Positions 33,452 to 46,460 are shown, counted from the stretch's first letter. The stretch: DNA of 64,000 bases from Mycocentrospora acerina (GCA_022701365.1 JAKUHH010000148.1:62001-126000), one strand, 5' to 3'. A program made the numbers and translations. Notes: a model not told the origin generated them from the letters alone.

Positions 33452-34378
33452 ATGGTTTCACAATTTGCATTTCTCCCGGTTACTCGTACCCTTGCTTGGA
33501 CCTCCCCCGTCCAAACCAACACCCCTGATCCCTCCAAAATCTCTATCAATGAGGAATATAATCAAACTATTCACCGATTCATGCTTCTCGACTCGTTGAC
33601 TGGCTCCATCTACCTCATGGAAGACTCACCCTGGGACCCTCTATGGCATCTGGAGACTAATCCCGCCTCAAAATATGGTCTTTTCTTTGAGGAGCTAGAT
33701 CCAAGCCACTTATTTCCCGCATACAATCCCTACAACATGACACAGTATCAAGGCCCAGTGGAAGCCAACTCATACACATTTGTCAAGACGCAAAAAACCC
33801 TCAAGCGGAAAAGCTGGACAAAAGAAGTAGAAAAGTACAAGCATGCACAGTTAGTACTGCGGGAGATCTCGTGATGCGAAATGCTTTCTCGCGTACCATC
33901 TCATCCTAATATAGCGGAATACAAGGGCGTGGTTGTTGATGCGTGGGACCGTGTCACAGGAATCGCGTATAAGCGATATTCAATGGATCTGTTTGAATTT
34001 GCACGTGTCAAGTACACACCGAATGTACAGCATGTTGATCAGATCTGTACAACTGTGGAGAAAGACGTTGTACATTTACACTCCCTCGGTCTAGTACACT
34101 GCGATCTACGATCTCCGAATATCTTTGTCACAGTAGATGACAAGGGTATGATCAAGGAAGTTGTAATAGGTGATTTCGATGCGATGCACTGTGTGGGAGA
34201 GAAGATTGGGTTGAAAAGTCCGACGGGGCATCATAAGTGGTGGCCTGAGAGCGTTGGATGGGAAGATGAGGCGGGTGTAGAGATTGATGAATTTGCATTA
34301 AAGGCGCTGAGAAGATGGTTGATGGAGATCGTAAATGGAGACCAGGATGGGGACAATGGTTCTACTTCCGAGGTGTAA
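33452..34378 (+). pseudogene. Protein kinase-like gene interrupted by an in-frame TGA
   Basis: One frame is open on both sides of a TGA at 33872-33874. The upstream part (140 codons) ends with a lysine-rich stretch and an LREIS segment like the kinase alpha-C region. The downstream part begins with MLSRVPSHPNIAEYKGVVVD, contains HCDLRSPN (catalytic loop, Asp and Asn present) and GDFDAM in place of DFG, then a WWPESVGWEDE segment. Together they make one small kinase-like protein of about 308 residues. The glycine loop is not obvious, so it may be a pseudokinase even when intact. A 44-base intron with GTGATG donor and ATATAG acceptor would remove the stop but breaks the downstream frame, so an inactivating nonsense change (a CGA to TGA change would fit) is preferred. 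Read-through cannot be excluded. Confidence 0.65.
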
Positions 34379-34813
34379 TGATGAAGATCTCGCGCAGCAT
34401 CGAATCGCTAAGGGTGTTTGAGGTATAGAGTGCTTCTTATGTCTGGCTAGGTTAGTTTTGCCATTTTGTGGGTAGGGTTTTTTGAGAAAAGTCTGATATT
34501 TGTGTTTTGTTGTCTATCAGTATCTTTATTTAATCCGAGAATTGTGAATAGGTATTTTACTAGTGGAGTGCATTGATATGCTGATTCAAATAATGAGAGA
34601 TCTATTTATGCTCTTGCAATTTGACCTTATTCAAGATTACTCCATTGTTGTTTTGAGACACTATGCACGTGCGAATGCCCAGTCATGACATCATCATTTG
34701 TCTTCGTAGTGGCAACGCCATGTCTCGTTCATTGTGTCGCTAGGTGCATCGCCAACCAATCTTGAGTTCTTAACACTTCAAAAAAGGTTCGAAAATCTGT
34801 GAATTCTCAGTAC
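34379..34813. other. Spacer
   Basis: AT-rich sequence between the kinase-like and methyltransferase-like genes; no feature recognised. Confidence 0.5.
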
Positions 34814-35776
34814 ATGTCCTTCTGGCGATGCAAACGAATTTTTCAACCCGCCCTCGAATCCAAATGGCGCCCAACTCCAGTACTTAGACGCACCATCACG
34901 TTCAACTTTTTTTCTTACGAAGCCATGTCGACAAATAGTGCAACCAATTCCAGCGGAGCTATGTTTTCAGTAACGCCATACGTACCCAAATACGACCATT
35001 GGCCTTATGACGCGTCCGACTTCCGGCGCTACGATGAAGACGACGATGCAGTATTCTACTCACAGCCCCGACTCGTAACGCACATTGATGATCCTTCCAT
35101 TGCACGTTTGACTGAATATTACGACAACGTACTTCCACGAACAGGGAAGATCATAGATGTCTGTACGAGTTGGAAAAGTTTTTATCCGTTTGGCGTAAAA
35201 GAAGCTGTGCAGAAGAAAGAGCTAGAAATATTCGGCATTGGTCTTAATGCGGAAGAAATGAAGTTGAATGGTGTATTCCAAAACGAGGGCCGTTGGAGAG
35301 TAATGGATTTGAATAAGCCGCCGCACGACGTGAACTCTGACTGGCCGGGACAGAATTTGAAGTTCGATGCGGTGACATGTGTGGTCAGTATCGACTATCT
35401 CAATAAACCTCTCGAGGTATGCAAGAAGCTATGGAATGCGACGAATGAGGGTGGCCAAGTGCACTTGATAATCAGTAACCGGTGTTTTCCGAACAAGGTT
35501 GTGAGGCGATGGATGATGCTATCCGAGCAATCAAGACTGAAATTTGTTGGAGGTATGTATCACAACCACTTTGTTAAGGTTCGTGTTGCTGATCTTATAG
35601 ATTATTTACATTTTTCGGGCTGGAAAGATATAGAGATAGTTGATTTGTGTGCGCGAGACGCGAGCGGGAAGCGGATCACAGACGATCACGGAACAGTTTT
35701 CGTTGACTCGCCGTACCTACCCAGTCACCTCGATCCATTGTGGGTCGTTCGTGGCACGAAGAAGCTCTCACCATAG
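34814..35776 (+). CDS. SAM-dependent methyltransferase-like protein
   Basis: 320 residues, single exon. The middle resembles a class I methyltransferase fold: motif I region GKIIDVCTSWKSFYPF, then GIGLNAEEM (acidic loop variant), then LKFDAVTCVVSIDYLNKPLEV and GGQVHLIISNRCFPNKV. The glycine-rich motif I (usually DxGxGxG) is replaced by DVCTSW, as in a group of fungal methyltransferase-like proteins, so activity is not certain. The first about 35 residues are Arg/Lys/Phe-rich (SFWRCKRIF, VLRRTITFNFF) and could be a mitochondrial presequence. An alternative start at 34925 (MSTNSATNS) would remove it. Substrate unknown. Confidence 0.72.
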   Translation: MSFWRCKRIFQPALESKWRPTPVLRRTITFNFFSYEAMSTNSATNSSGAMFSVTPYVPKYDHWPYDASDFRRYDEDDDAVFYSQPRLVTHIDDPSIARLTEYYDNVLPRTGKIIDVCTSWKSFYPFGVKEAVQKKELEIFGIGLNAEEMKLNGVFQNEGRWRVMDLNKPPHDVNSDWPGQNLKFDAVTCVVSIDYLNKPLEVCKKLWNATNEGGQVHLIISNRCFPNKVVRRWMMLSEQSRLKFVGGMYHNHFVKVRVADLIDYLHFSGWKDIEIVDLCARDASGKRITDDHGTVFVDSPYLPSHLDPLWVVRGTKKLSP

Positions 35777-38553
35777 TTGAGACATGTATCAATCTACTTA
35801 GCTAATTGCCAACAATGCTCGATCTTTAGAGGTATTTAGTTAAATAGAGATCTGAGGCATCGTTTTTAGATTACTAATTTTTAGTTGAACATCTTTGTTT
35901 TTCTTCTTGAAACATGGTCAATATAGTTTTCTCGATAGTCTGGATTGGTCCTTGAACTAGACTGAGCACTCATTCTGGATTTTCGGATTTGACCAATTCA
36001 TTCTTGCGATGAGGGCCTTCAACTGACTATAGTAAATCTATATCGCTTGACTCAACCTTGCTCCTTGCATCGTCATTCTGTGGATGAGTCCCAAGACACA
36101 GTGTTTGGTCCGAAGCTAGCACACGGCACAAGCGATTTTAAGGCATTCGTCCCATTCCAAATCAAGACGGGAACACTCATGCGGAATTTCGTCGAAACAC
36201 TAGGACAAAGTGTCTTGGAAATTCGAAAGCGATGAGAATTATTAGCTATTCGCTTGGCTTGTTTCGCTCTAGACTTGGAACAGAGAATTTCGCCAATATT
36301 TGTACATGATAGTCGAGTGGAAATAATAATGCGTGTTCATGTTATGCTAAGCCTATGCGACCTGCCATGAACATAGTGTTGTGTCATGTCATCCTCGAAC
36401 AAGGTTTGGTCGCAAAAGCACTGCAAGATTAGCAATGATTGAAATAGCGTTCTTACATTAGATCCTTCAATGATAATGTGACGAATGAAGACCCTTATGC
36501 TAAGCTCTATCACCTCGAACATTAAAGTCGACATTGCGCCAGCTCCGGCTCAAATTGTTTATCCATCTCCTACTCTTGAAATTTCTTTAACAATCATGGG
36601 CTGAAGGAATGCCAATCTCGCTTCTGCAAGCCACATTTTAGCGTCCGTGTAAGGTTACCGTCCCGTCGGGACATGAACAATAGGAAGACTAGCGTGTGGG
36701 TGGGGGGCCTGTATGCAGACTAGATAGATGCGCATGCAGGCGATACGGGATTATCGTGTTGCATCTGTGAGACATGTGGATTGTCGTGGTCGTGGTCGTT
36801 GTATGCTAGGATTCCAGAGCCTGGTGGTTGAGAACTACGTCAGAGAAATGGACTTAAACTCTTGCAAAGAGAAGCAGTTTCAAGTTCAACATGAAGTACA
36901 GTAGCGGTTGACGTATCAGATTCTGTTCCCGTAACTGACTGTTTTTGGGACGACAACATCCCAAAATATAGGATGTGTGGATTCATTTCCACCCACATGT
37001 CAAGTTGACTGGGGAAGTTGGTGATGTCTATCGATTAAAAGACAGGTGTATTCGCCGCATATCTGATGGTGCTTGGAAACCAAGGTGAAGAGGTTCGACT
37101 TTGCCTGCGACGCATGGCCATTTTAAAAACACTGGATTGAGCGTAAGACAGCACAGTACTTGCAGCGCGAGGAGTGATCGCAATAAGCTGACTATTTTCC
37201 AGATGGTGCAATCTGACACCTGACATGTGGCCTCAAACGGCCTGATCCAATGAGTATTTGCGATCGATTTTTGTGGATTTGCACAGATCGTATCGCCGGT
37301 CGCTGGTCTAGTTTATGGTCTCTATTCGACATGAGTTCTCAGGAATTTCAATTCGTGCATAAATCTCGTTCATCTGCCGTCCACTCTTGGTTGCTTCATC
37401 ATCAAACTGGAAGGGCCAGCTTTGCTATGCTGGGCTTGCTGGCTAATCTCGCCATCGGTCGAAGATCGCAATCGTTTCCGAGTCTTCTTGTTTTTCTTTT
37501 TCGCGATATAAGCTCTCCGCTCGACGAGAGGCCTAGAATGGGGAACCTGTGAAAAGTACACGCTGTACGACCGCCTCTCAAGTGGTATACTCCTACCCGC
37601 AATATATGCTTCTTTCGAATAAATCCAGTTGTTCCACATTGATCCAATGTTGAACATCGAGACACTCGTACTACCCAGCCCTATGTCAGACATATTTACC
37701 GAGTGACAGGAGGACGCCTGGCTGCTGTCCTGAGACCCAGTCCATTTGCAAAACCATCCCATCTGATTGACTTTCTAGAAGACAGTTTATTAGCATCGCG
37801 TTTCGACTTGCGAAATAGTAATGTGAATGATGATAACTGGGGAAAGCAAAGCTGTACAATTAACCAGAAAAAGGGACTTTCAGAATTCAAAGCAATTAGG
37901 CCGGCTATGAGCCCACCTCCTCAAGATATGGACCAACATAGTGACAATAGTTCGTTTTCAACACGATGTGGGCACAGCGAGCCATGCTATACTCTTTTGT
38001 GTAGCATTTCTGTGTTCTTCCCAGCAGAGAAGCCTGCGAGGTCGACTTGGGCCACTGTACATGCGCGGCCCTGGAAGACGCATGATATCAGGCCAATATA
38101 TGTCGTGGATGACGCGTAGACCGGTTGATGTTCCGAAGGTTCGGACAACGAGCCATCCGCGTTGCAGAACAACCTTATCTTATTTTAGCTCACCGTACGA
38201 GGCCCCATCCATGTAGTCATGGATATCGCAGAACTACATGTCTACCGTATTGAAAGATGACAGAGATACTCATAGGCAGAGAGGTGTATGTTGAGTTTGG
38301 CACATCGAGTGTTATATGTAGAGAAATAAGAGGGCGGCTCCGCATTCGTTGCGGTGGTGCTACTAGTCTCACTGAGAAAGTATAATAAGCATACGTTTAG
38401 CAGCCTGGAAAATAGGGAGCAATTTGCTATGTCTTACCTGGCAATGTATGAAGTAGATTCTTGTGAGATAGTGAGGAGCGTTGCTGTTTTTTTGATGACA
38501 CACCGTTTCTTTGCATACGCCGAGAGTAGCAGTAATCATTTGGCGAGTGTAAT
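35777..38553. other. AT-rich gene-poor region
   Basis: 2.8 kb with only short open frames lacking recognised motifs. A perfect small palindrome, GTCCCG-T-CGGGAC, lies at about 36659-36671. A Lys/Arg-rich minus-strand frame at 37370-37762 (KKKNKKTRKR) is the longest uninterrupted stretch but has no family resemblance. Confidence 0.45.
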
Positions 38554-39718
38554 TTATCCAACGCTGAATATCTGGCGAAATGGGCAGATACTGAACAACA
38601 GTGATGATCCTTCGTTGTATTTTATAGTGAAGAGCTGGACGGCAAAAGAATACCAGTAAACGATATGAAATGATTTGTGCAGTGCTTAGGAAACATGAAA
38701 AAGAACCCGAAAGATCACTCACCATATTCCAGCTAAGCTTGGGCATCACAAGGTCATCTCCTGGCCCCCCGTCATAGTTTCCAGCCTTGGTATCGATATG
38801 CTGATGCTCCGAGCCCCACGATCGTCGGGGCTCTGGCGTGTGACTATCTTCGCGTTTCCACTCTGCTCCGTCATACCTCCATCGCATGGTGCCTACGTGC
38901 ACAGTCCTTCTGTATTCTTCAAGTTGAGCCTTGACCCATTGGCCCTTCAAGTCGCCGGTTCTTGTCCGATTCTCGCACCATCTGTCGAGTTCAGAGCAGT
39001 GCCAGGAGTGCCCTCGCCGACCCCAGATGTAAGCTGCTAGCATAGTGTCAAAAACAATAGATCGATTACATCCCGCATCTGTGATAGCAAAGCGAACGAC
39101 TGATAGATCTGGCGGTTTACCAAGACGTCGATTATGGTTGAACAGAATGATTGCGTCCAAGTTTTGGTCCAGAAATGCCTCGCGCCTGCCTTCTGTTACC
39201 AAGCGGTGGACGTCAGGATTAGACCAATCGACGGTCATACTCGTGAGCCATAATATGAATCGCAAGAACTGAATTTTGTCCCGAGTCCAGGGATGGTGTA
39301 GCAATTTGACGGGGATGCGACCATGGACAAAGGCTAGTTTTGGCAGATGACTTCGAGAGAAAATCATGGGTGTAGGGTCGTCGAAACTCGGAGGCCATTG
39401 ATCATCGAAACATCCCTTTTCTGGAGTTCGACCACACAAGCAACCCTTACGTTCATAAGCTTTGATAATCCACTTTTGGAAGAAAGCCCACGTCATCCAC
39501 TGGCTGGCAAAAATGGTTGTTTGAGCTTTGGATTGTTCGATACGATTGTCTAGCCGTCCGGTAAGATAATGGTCGCACACTGAGTGGTAGATATAGTTGT
39601 TGGAAAGCAGTCGGCCGATAGACCTTGAAGCTTGGGCCAGGGAAAGGTTAAAGTCTGATAACAAGAAAATTGTTTGCATCAGCTCCGCAGGGAGTTGCTC
39701 AAGTGGCGAGTGCCCCAT
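38554..39718 (-). CDS. F-box-like protein of unknown function
   Basis: The N-terminus, LEQLPAELMQTIFLLSDFNLSLAQASRSIGRLLS, is an F-box-like motif of the kind common in filamentous fungi (SCF substrate adaptors). The remainder is not a family I recognise; it contains several Cys and Trp residues (CLCGRTPEKGC) and long helices. The reading frame is open to 38369, but GTGAGT at 38722 is a strong donor. Joining 39718-38723 to 38634-38554 (acceptor GCCGTCCAG, phase 0) gives 358 residues ending in FRQIFSVG. The unspliced frame would give 449 residues. The spliced version is preferred but unproven. Confidence 0.6.
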
Positions 39719-42700
39719 CGCGACTTGTTGTGCAACAAATCAAGGGTAATCGCGTCGTCTTTGTTTTAATTTCCGTGTGTGAAGGAATCAGGCCAGGTAC
39801 TGAGCAGGCCCCGTGGCCGCTGCAAGTGAAGGACGTGGCTTCGGAAGATTTTTGATTGTATAGAACTGAACGGCGACAATGGATGTGAGTAAAGGGATTA
39901 GGATGCTCAGGTAGCACAAGCCGAGATGGTGCTGCTGGGGACAAGGTACTCTTAGTATTGGCAAGACCGAAGGCCAGACAAGGGTGAAAACGTGACATTC
40001 GCTAGTTCGCGCCAAATGAGGCATGGACGACGCTCGCGCCAAGCGGCCCGGCGCGTTGGGCGGAATGGACGGCCGTCTGCACAGCATCCACATGAAACCA
40101 TGAAAATCATCTCTGGCTGCTGCAAACAAGCATAGAGGTATCGATTCCATACGCCAGTTTTGTAAAATATCTCCATCTGCCGACAACCCTGTACGATCAT
40201 GTTTATTGCGGGCTCTGTCGCACGACTTGGCGCGACGAGAAAGCCTTAAATTTTTCATTTGTGACTTCGCTTGCTCACCCGCTTCCGCGGAGGATGGAGA
40301 TATGAACTAGTTCTACAGGCAAACCTTAGCCATCGATTGCCCTATGCTCTTCATGTGTTTAGGGTCAAACTCAGCGGTCTCAACTGAGATAGCATTACGC
40401 TCTTTGCGGTTGTTCCAACAATTGATTATATGGTAGATGGACGACCGATATGTCTACAATGAAATACAAGTCGTGAGAGGACTGTTCCCCAGTGAAACCC
40501 TTGATGTGCAGACTCGAGCGTGTTTTTCTTCGATCAAACACAACATTGTCTTGTGGTCAATGTGATCTAGATTACAGTCGAAAATCTGTTAACATGAATA
40601 GACTGTGTGGAGCTGGGATATGATTAAGTCCTTACGGTCCGCAACCCGGTCTTCTCCAGGAAACGGTCTAAATCAGAGTGCGAACAAGACGCCACCAGAA
40701 TCATAAAATATGATCGGTCCAAGGGCGGTGACAACATCGTGCTCATGCGAAGAACTACTTCCGGTACATTACAATGAGAGAGAGCTTCAAATTAGACCAA
40801 GATCATGCTAGACGACAGATCACTCGAAAATTCGACCTTTTTTATTTTTCCCAAATCGACGAACATGGGGTTTTTGGTATCAATAATGACACGTGTATTA
40901 GTTCTTCTGTATAGTACCTCTTGCGTACTCGCCGGCATTAGTTACGAATCTAACCAGCTTCTGGAGCTTCCGCTGACTATACTTCACAGTTAAATTTCTT
41001 TATTCTGAAAGTTTTGAAAAAGGTAAAGAACCATCCCTTTACTTTGCAAGATTATGTTTAGTCGGGGCTTCATCTCACGATAGAATGCGCAGTATCCTCT
41101 CTATGTTGGCGATCTGTCCGGTACGAGTTTCAAGAGTGACAGATAAAGTCCTATTTGAACTCCAACAAGATTCATGGTCCTTAAGCTGTTTGACTCCGAC
41201 CAGACATTGAAGAGTTGAAAAAGTGGCCATGGACACTATTCATCATACAATTGATTGTTCCGGAGAGCGGGTTGTGATCTAGTAGTATGAAGTAACAAAT
41301 AAGATATTAATATTGATCCTCAAAATATCATAGCTCAGACAAGCACCGAACATGTGAACCTCGGTGGCCAAAATCTTATTTCCAGGAACTCCTAACTTGT
41401 TATCAAGTGAAGTTCTGAGCGGCAATTATCGACATTTTTCAAATTGTGTGCTAAGTCTGCGGACAAGAAGAACAAGCTTGACGCAAATACTAGTTACATA
41501 TCAATTCCCAATTTTTCATTCAACTCCGGAGGGTCGTACCAGATATATTCTTTATTGCAAAAATGCCATGCTCAAAATTATGGATACGTTCCAAAACAAG
41601 AACTTTATAGTTGGGTTTCGGCGAAGTATATTTACCACGTTTGATTACTTAATGCAATGATCAATACGTGTTTCGGTGCTAACGTTACTTACGATAACAT
41701 TACTTAAAACATTCAATTGTTAGTTGAACAGACAGATTACTAGTTTGAGGGATATTTATTTGAGAATAGATGTTCTGTTTGATAGTGATAATAATTTCTT
41801 TCAGGATATCGATTGCGTGTCTTGCAGAAACGCATGAATGTGTGACCACGACCAAAAGCTCATTACACTCTCACCTTGATTTTGCTCATCTAAAAAAGCA
41901 TTTGAATCACCCAACAATACTTCGCGCGTAAAATTTTGATTATCGAAATTCATTTTCCCTTGAGCTTTGTTTGCTTGCTCAGGGCTCGAATAGCTGCTCA
42001 ACGTGCTTGCAGATATTTTTTTGTCGTTTAGAATCAAATTTTTATAATAATGATTCCAAAAAATGCCAACACTATGAAATATCAAGTACCGACAGGCAGT
42101 GATCTTTGAAGTTTATCCTGGGCACCGTAAAGTGTCCCGCGGAGTTTTCCAACTGTGCAAACAGTCTCCAACTATGATGGTGTAGAGACATTTGCATGCT
42201 CCTACTTTTAAATTATGTTCGCAAAGCAAGTTTGTTGCGAGTCACTCTATCAGCATCCAAACTGACTGTGAGATACCGCGTAGATTCTCAATCAGGCTTG
42301 TTCACTCAATAACTTCTGGAGAAATTAGTGTTTAGAGGGATGCAGCTTTCGATTCTACCAGTTTTGTTCACCCTTTTTATTCCACTTGATCTATTCCAGG
42401 TTACCTCTAGTCTTTTCGCTCCAAATGTTCCCTGTCCTTTATACAAGCCATCAAATACCTGCTGCTGCATATTCGCACTGAGTTCGAATGCTAGGAAAAT
42501 TGAACTATAATGAAGACGATCTGAGAAGAATTTTTGCTCATTTATTTAGGGGACGAAGCAGAAGATGCCATCATGGATATCTCCTATTAAACCAGACTAT
42601 GTCGGAACCTATAGAGGCGATAGTAAAGTAACAATATATCCCGACATATTCATAGTGGTACAATTTAACCATTCTGACCCTATAGTATCTGTTACCCAAT

Positions 42701-44068
42701 AATATGAACCCTCTAGTCTCATCAGCATTAAGGTTGGCCTTTTTCTTACCTCACAGTCATCATCAAGCAAGTCACCCCAAAGCTTGCTAAAACGTCACCA
42801 ATTCTTGTCAGCAACTAATCTCGGTGAATTGGGCATGATTTGAGCAAGATGCTTGCTCTAGCCCTGATCAGAGCCGAAAACAAGCCAATATGAATCGTCA
42901 GCGTTTGCTGCCACCGTACCTAGATGTTTTCATACTGTCGTCACATGTATCCAAACAGCTTGAGCCCTGGTCTCACCTGACGGCCTTATTAAACTATACT
43001 TTCTAATTCAACTTTCGAAAGGTAGATCCTGTGGGATAAAGCTGTGCTTCTCTGACGAACTTGGAACTTATAACATTATTACACAAAGTAATCACGTGCG
43101 TTGTCGCATCACGTAAGTTACCGTATCGCTACCTGCCAAGACAGAATACGATAGTTAGTCAGAAACTAGTCAGCTCTTGTGACATGCGTCGTTATACGAT
43201 AGTATACGTTCGATTCGTGTGTCTCATCCTATATTACACAGCCACGCGTCCCATCTTTAGTACGCGTCTAACTGGCACGAGTAGAAACCTATCGAGTTTG
43301 CTTTCATAGAAGATGGCTAGCTGGGGTTCGATTAAAGTCCCGGGAAGGCGCACATAATTCAATTGCGCCCAGCCAACATAACTCACGCTCCCATGACTCT
43401 CAACGTATTATGATCACAACTTTATAATCGTTATTATAGTTTGTTGCTTCCCAAGGCGTATTTGTGCTAGACCATGAGATTGTAAGCACTTCTCCACTCT
43501 AAGATAATCATTCTCTAGTGTGTAAACTTCTGTTGCATCATTTGTTTGTCACACGTGTGGTGCTGAAATCTCTCTAAACCATGCCCATCCCTTTCACTCT
43601 TTGTTATGAGATGTCGGATCACGGATGGCTAGAATTAGAGACATGTGACACGCTTTTCTGTAGCTAGTATATTATACCGGCAGATCTCCGGATGATGCGG
43701 GCCCGTGGGTTAAAAGCTATGTGACCTCTCTTTGTTGACTTGAGACAGTAAATAAACAAAAAATAGTAGAGATGACTAAGAGCGTCCACTCTGGGTACGG
43801 CGTATCTACAAAAGTAAGACGATCGGCCTTATCGGAGATTTAACGGCATTGTTGCCATGAGGGTGGATCTAACTCAGTGGCATATAACTCCACAATTCAA
43901 GGCTAAACGTCACTGAAAAATATGCTCTGGTATTTACTGTAGTGTTATTTATGAATCAAAATATTCTGCAGGCATTTGGAGGCTTGTTTATAAACGAGTC
44001 GCTTCCCCTCTACTCCCCTCCACCGACATAGGAACATCTGCGAACTCCATCCCCTGTTGTATTCCATC
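39719..44068. other. Large AT-rich gene-poor region
   Basis: 4.3 kb, the longest gene-free stretch of the window. All frames are broken into short pieces with no family motif. I saw no terminal repeats or transposase remnants by eye. A degraded repeat is possible but not shown. Confidence 0.45.
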
Positions 44069-45772
44069 ATGATTCCTTCACTCTACAACGGCTCCATCCC
44101 AGCATCAGCCTGCTCTTCAGCGGCTATCCCTTATCCTGACCTGTTTGGGGCAAAATTTCTGTCGCTGGAAGCCACTTTTGTGTCTAACTATTCTGAGTAC
44201 ATTAGTGTTGGATATTATACCAACCACGGCTCCGTCAACGTAACCGATACTAGCTTCTGCAACGTTAGTCTCTCGTATACCCACCCGGGCCAGAATGATA
44301 CCATCAATGTCCAAGTTTTATTACCTACCAATTCATGGAATGGGAGATTGCAGGCTATCGGTGGTGGTGGTTGGCAGGCGGGACTCTATATTCCTTCGCT
44401 CATGGGGATGAAAGCAGCTGTCGGCGAGGGCTACTCTACCGTATCTACCGATGCTGGACTCGCTTCTGACGTCTACCCAACAAAGTGGGGGCTCGTAAGC
44501 CCTGGAAATGTCAACCTCTACCTTTTGCAAAACCTAGCATCCGTCTCTCTCAACGACGCTTCCATTATTGCTAAGGGTATCTCAACCAGCTTCTACGGGG
44601 AAGCACCCAAGTACTCTTATTTTTCAGGTTGCTCCCAGGGCGGTCGCCAAGGTCTGATGCTTGCCCAAAGATATCCAGACGCATTCGATGGGATTGTGGC
44701 TTCAGCTCCAGCAATCAACTGGAATCAGTTCGTCTTACAGGATTTCTGGCCATCCTTCATCATGGACACACTCGGAGAATACCCTCCTGCTTGCGAGATT
44801 GATGCGATCACTTCAGCCGCTCTCGCAGCTTGCGATGCTGATGACGGCCTAGTAGACGGAATTCTCAGCGATCCTGCTTCGTGCACCTTCAATGCCATGG
44901 AACTTGTTGGTACCACCGTCAACTGCTCAACTTTGGGTACTACACGTAAAATATCTTCTGCTGCAGCTACGATTGTACAAGAGACGGTAAGAGCCAGCTC
45001 AATATGTTTGATTGGAAAAACTAGCACTAACTCAATATTTTTAGTGGTCAGGAGCAAAGCGGTCTGATAATTCCTCCATCTGGTATGGACCATACAAAGG
45101 TCCAGCCTTGACTGGATCCATAACTGATCCTGCCTTGGTTTCCACCATCTGTGAATCCAATGGCACTTGCACTGCAGGATCCTTCGAGATTGCCGAGGAT
45201 TGGATAAAAATATTCCTTCAGAAGGACGCGAACGCTAGTGTGCGACACCTAACGCATAAACAATTTGATAAATATGCGAAAATGTCATCACAGCAATTTG
45301 AATCTATCATCGGCACAAATGATCCAGATCTTTCGGAGTTCCGCGCTCGCGGTGGAAAGATGATCACCTACCATGGAATGGTATGTAGAGTCAATCACTC
45401 GTGTCTCATTTCTTTCACAGATTTTTATCTTAGATGCTGACGACACTTTAGGCTGATACTATCATCCCGGCGCGCGGAACAGAACACTACTATAATGCTG
45501 TCATGGCACTTGACCCAGATGTGCATGAATTCTATCGTGTCTTCCTTGCACCCGGTCTCGGTCACTGTTTTGGTGGATCTGGACCGTACCCAGATACAAC
45601 CTTCGATACCATGCGAGAATGGGTTGAGACGGGGATCGCCCCAGATACTTTAAGCGCTACGAGTGTGGGAACCACACCAATAACGAACCGAAACCTTTGT
45701 CCATACCCAAAGGTACAGCGTTATTACAGCTCGGGCAATTCAACCTCTAACGCAGGGTTTCAATGCATTTAA
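44069..45772 (+). CDS. Tannase/feruloyl esterase family hydrolase
   Basis: Tannase and feruloyl esterase family serine hydrolase, usually secreted to cut ester-linked phenolic acids from plant polymers. Exons 44069-44986, 45045-45380 and 45452-45772, all phase 0; 524 residues. The nucleophile is S189 in GCSQGGRQG, the acid D420 in ADTIIP directly after intron 2, and the base H456 in GLGHCFGG, so the triad is complete. Paired cysteines (CSS near the start, FCN, the GC of the nucleophile motif, CEID, CDADD, CTF, NC, ICESNGTC, C-terminal NLCP and FQCI) fit a disulfide-rich extracellular enzyme. No signal peptide is visible: the protein begins MIPSLYNGSIPAS, where family members have already been cleaved. 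A missed upstream exon or an N-terminal truncation is possible. Confidence 0.88.
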
Positions 45773-46460
45773 ACTTGTTCGGCTGCTTTTCTTTACATAC
45801 ACTGCTTACGGGGCCCTAACTTCCTGCGATAGTAGGTGGGGAAACTTTGTTCAAGAATTAACACTGGAAGGGACTATTCAATTTTGTATTAACATCAACT
45901 AAAGGAGTTTTTTTTTAATTTATTATAAACAATTCTACCAATCACTTAACCATTTCCTTCTTTTTTTTTGCAATTTCTGCTTTGTAAGAGGAGGCAATCT
46001 TTCACTAGAACAATCAGAGTATTTCTTGACCTTTAGATCGCCACCAAGAAAATCGTGAGCCAACTTATGGAAATAGTAGAAATTCTTAACTAACTCTACT
46101 AATGCTGACACACTCTCTAAAGTGGTGCTGCTTCTGTCTTGTAGCGAAAGCACAAGAGCTCTTTCTCACGAACTCAACCAAACGATGGCGCCTTACAAAT
46201 GAACTTTTGGGTAAAATTGAGCTCCCAGAAAGCTGTAGTCTTCGACTTCGATTGAGACACGTCTCTCGAGTGGATTAGCTGTGGTTGCTAAAGCATCTAC
46301 TAACAACTCGTTTTTTAGTGGGATGTGGGAAGGCCACCACAACACCATGATGTTGCGTCTCCAATCAATTAAGAGACATGGTTCTGCTACTGAACGTAAA
46401 AGCCAAACAAAGAAGTTTACTGACGGTCCGTTTATCCTGAAATCCAAGGCTCACAAGACG
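45773..46460. other. Spacer
   Basis: AT-rich convergent spacer with T runs near 45907 and 45960; no gene supported. Confidence 0.45.

Noticed and set aside
33840..33911. An intron removing the TGA of the kinase-like gene
   Set aside because: The only plausible intron (GTGATG to ATATAG, 44 bases) shifts the frame and destroys the downstream kinase-like sequence.
36659..36671. Perfect GTCCCG-T-CGGGAC palindrome as a regulatory site or transposon end
   Set aside because: Single, short and without a partner copy in the window; expected by chance often enough.
37370..37890. Minus-strand frames with a KKKNKKTRKR cluster as a gene
   Set aside because: No domain, no convincing splice joining and weak start context; lies in AT-rich gene-poor DNA.
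39788..40258. 156-codon minus-strand open frame
   Set aside because: Composition and lack of motifs look random; overlaps other frames of similar length on both strands.
43315..43350. tRNA B-box-like GGTTCGATT
   Set aside because: No matching acceptor stem, D arm or A box in the preceding 60 bases.
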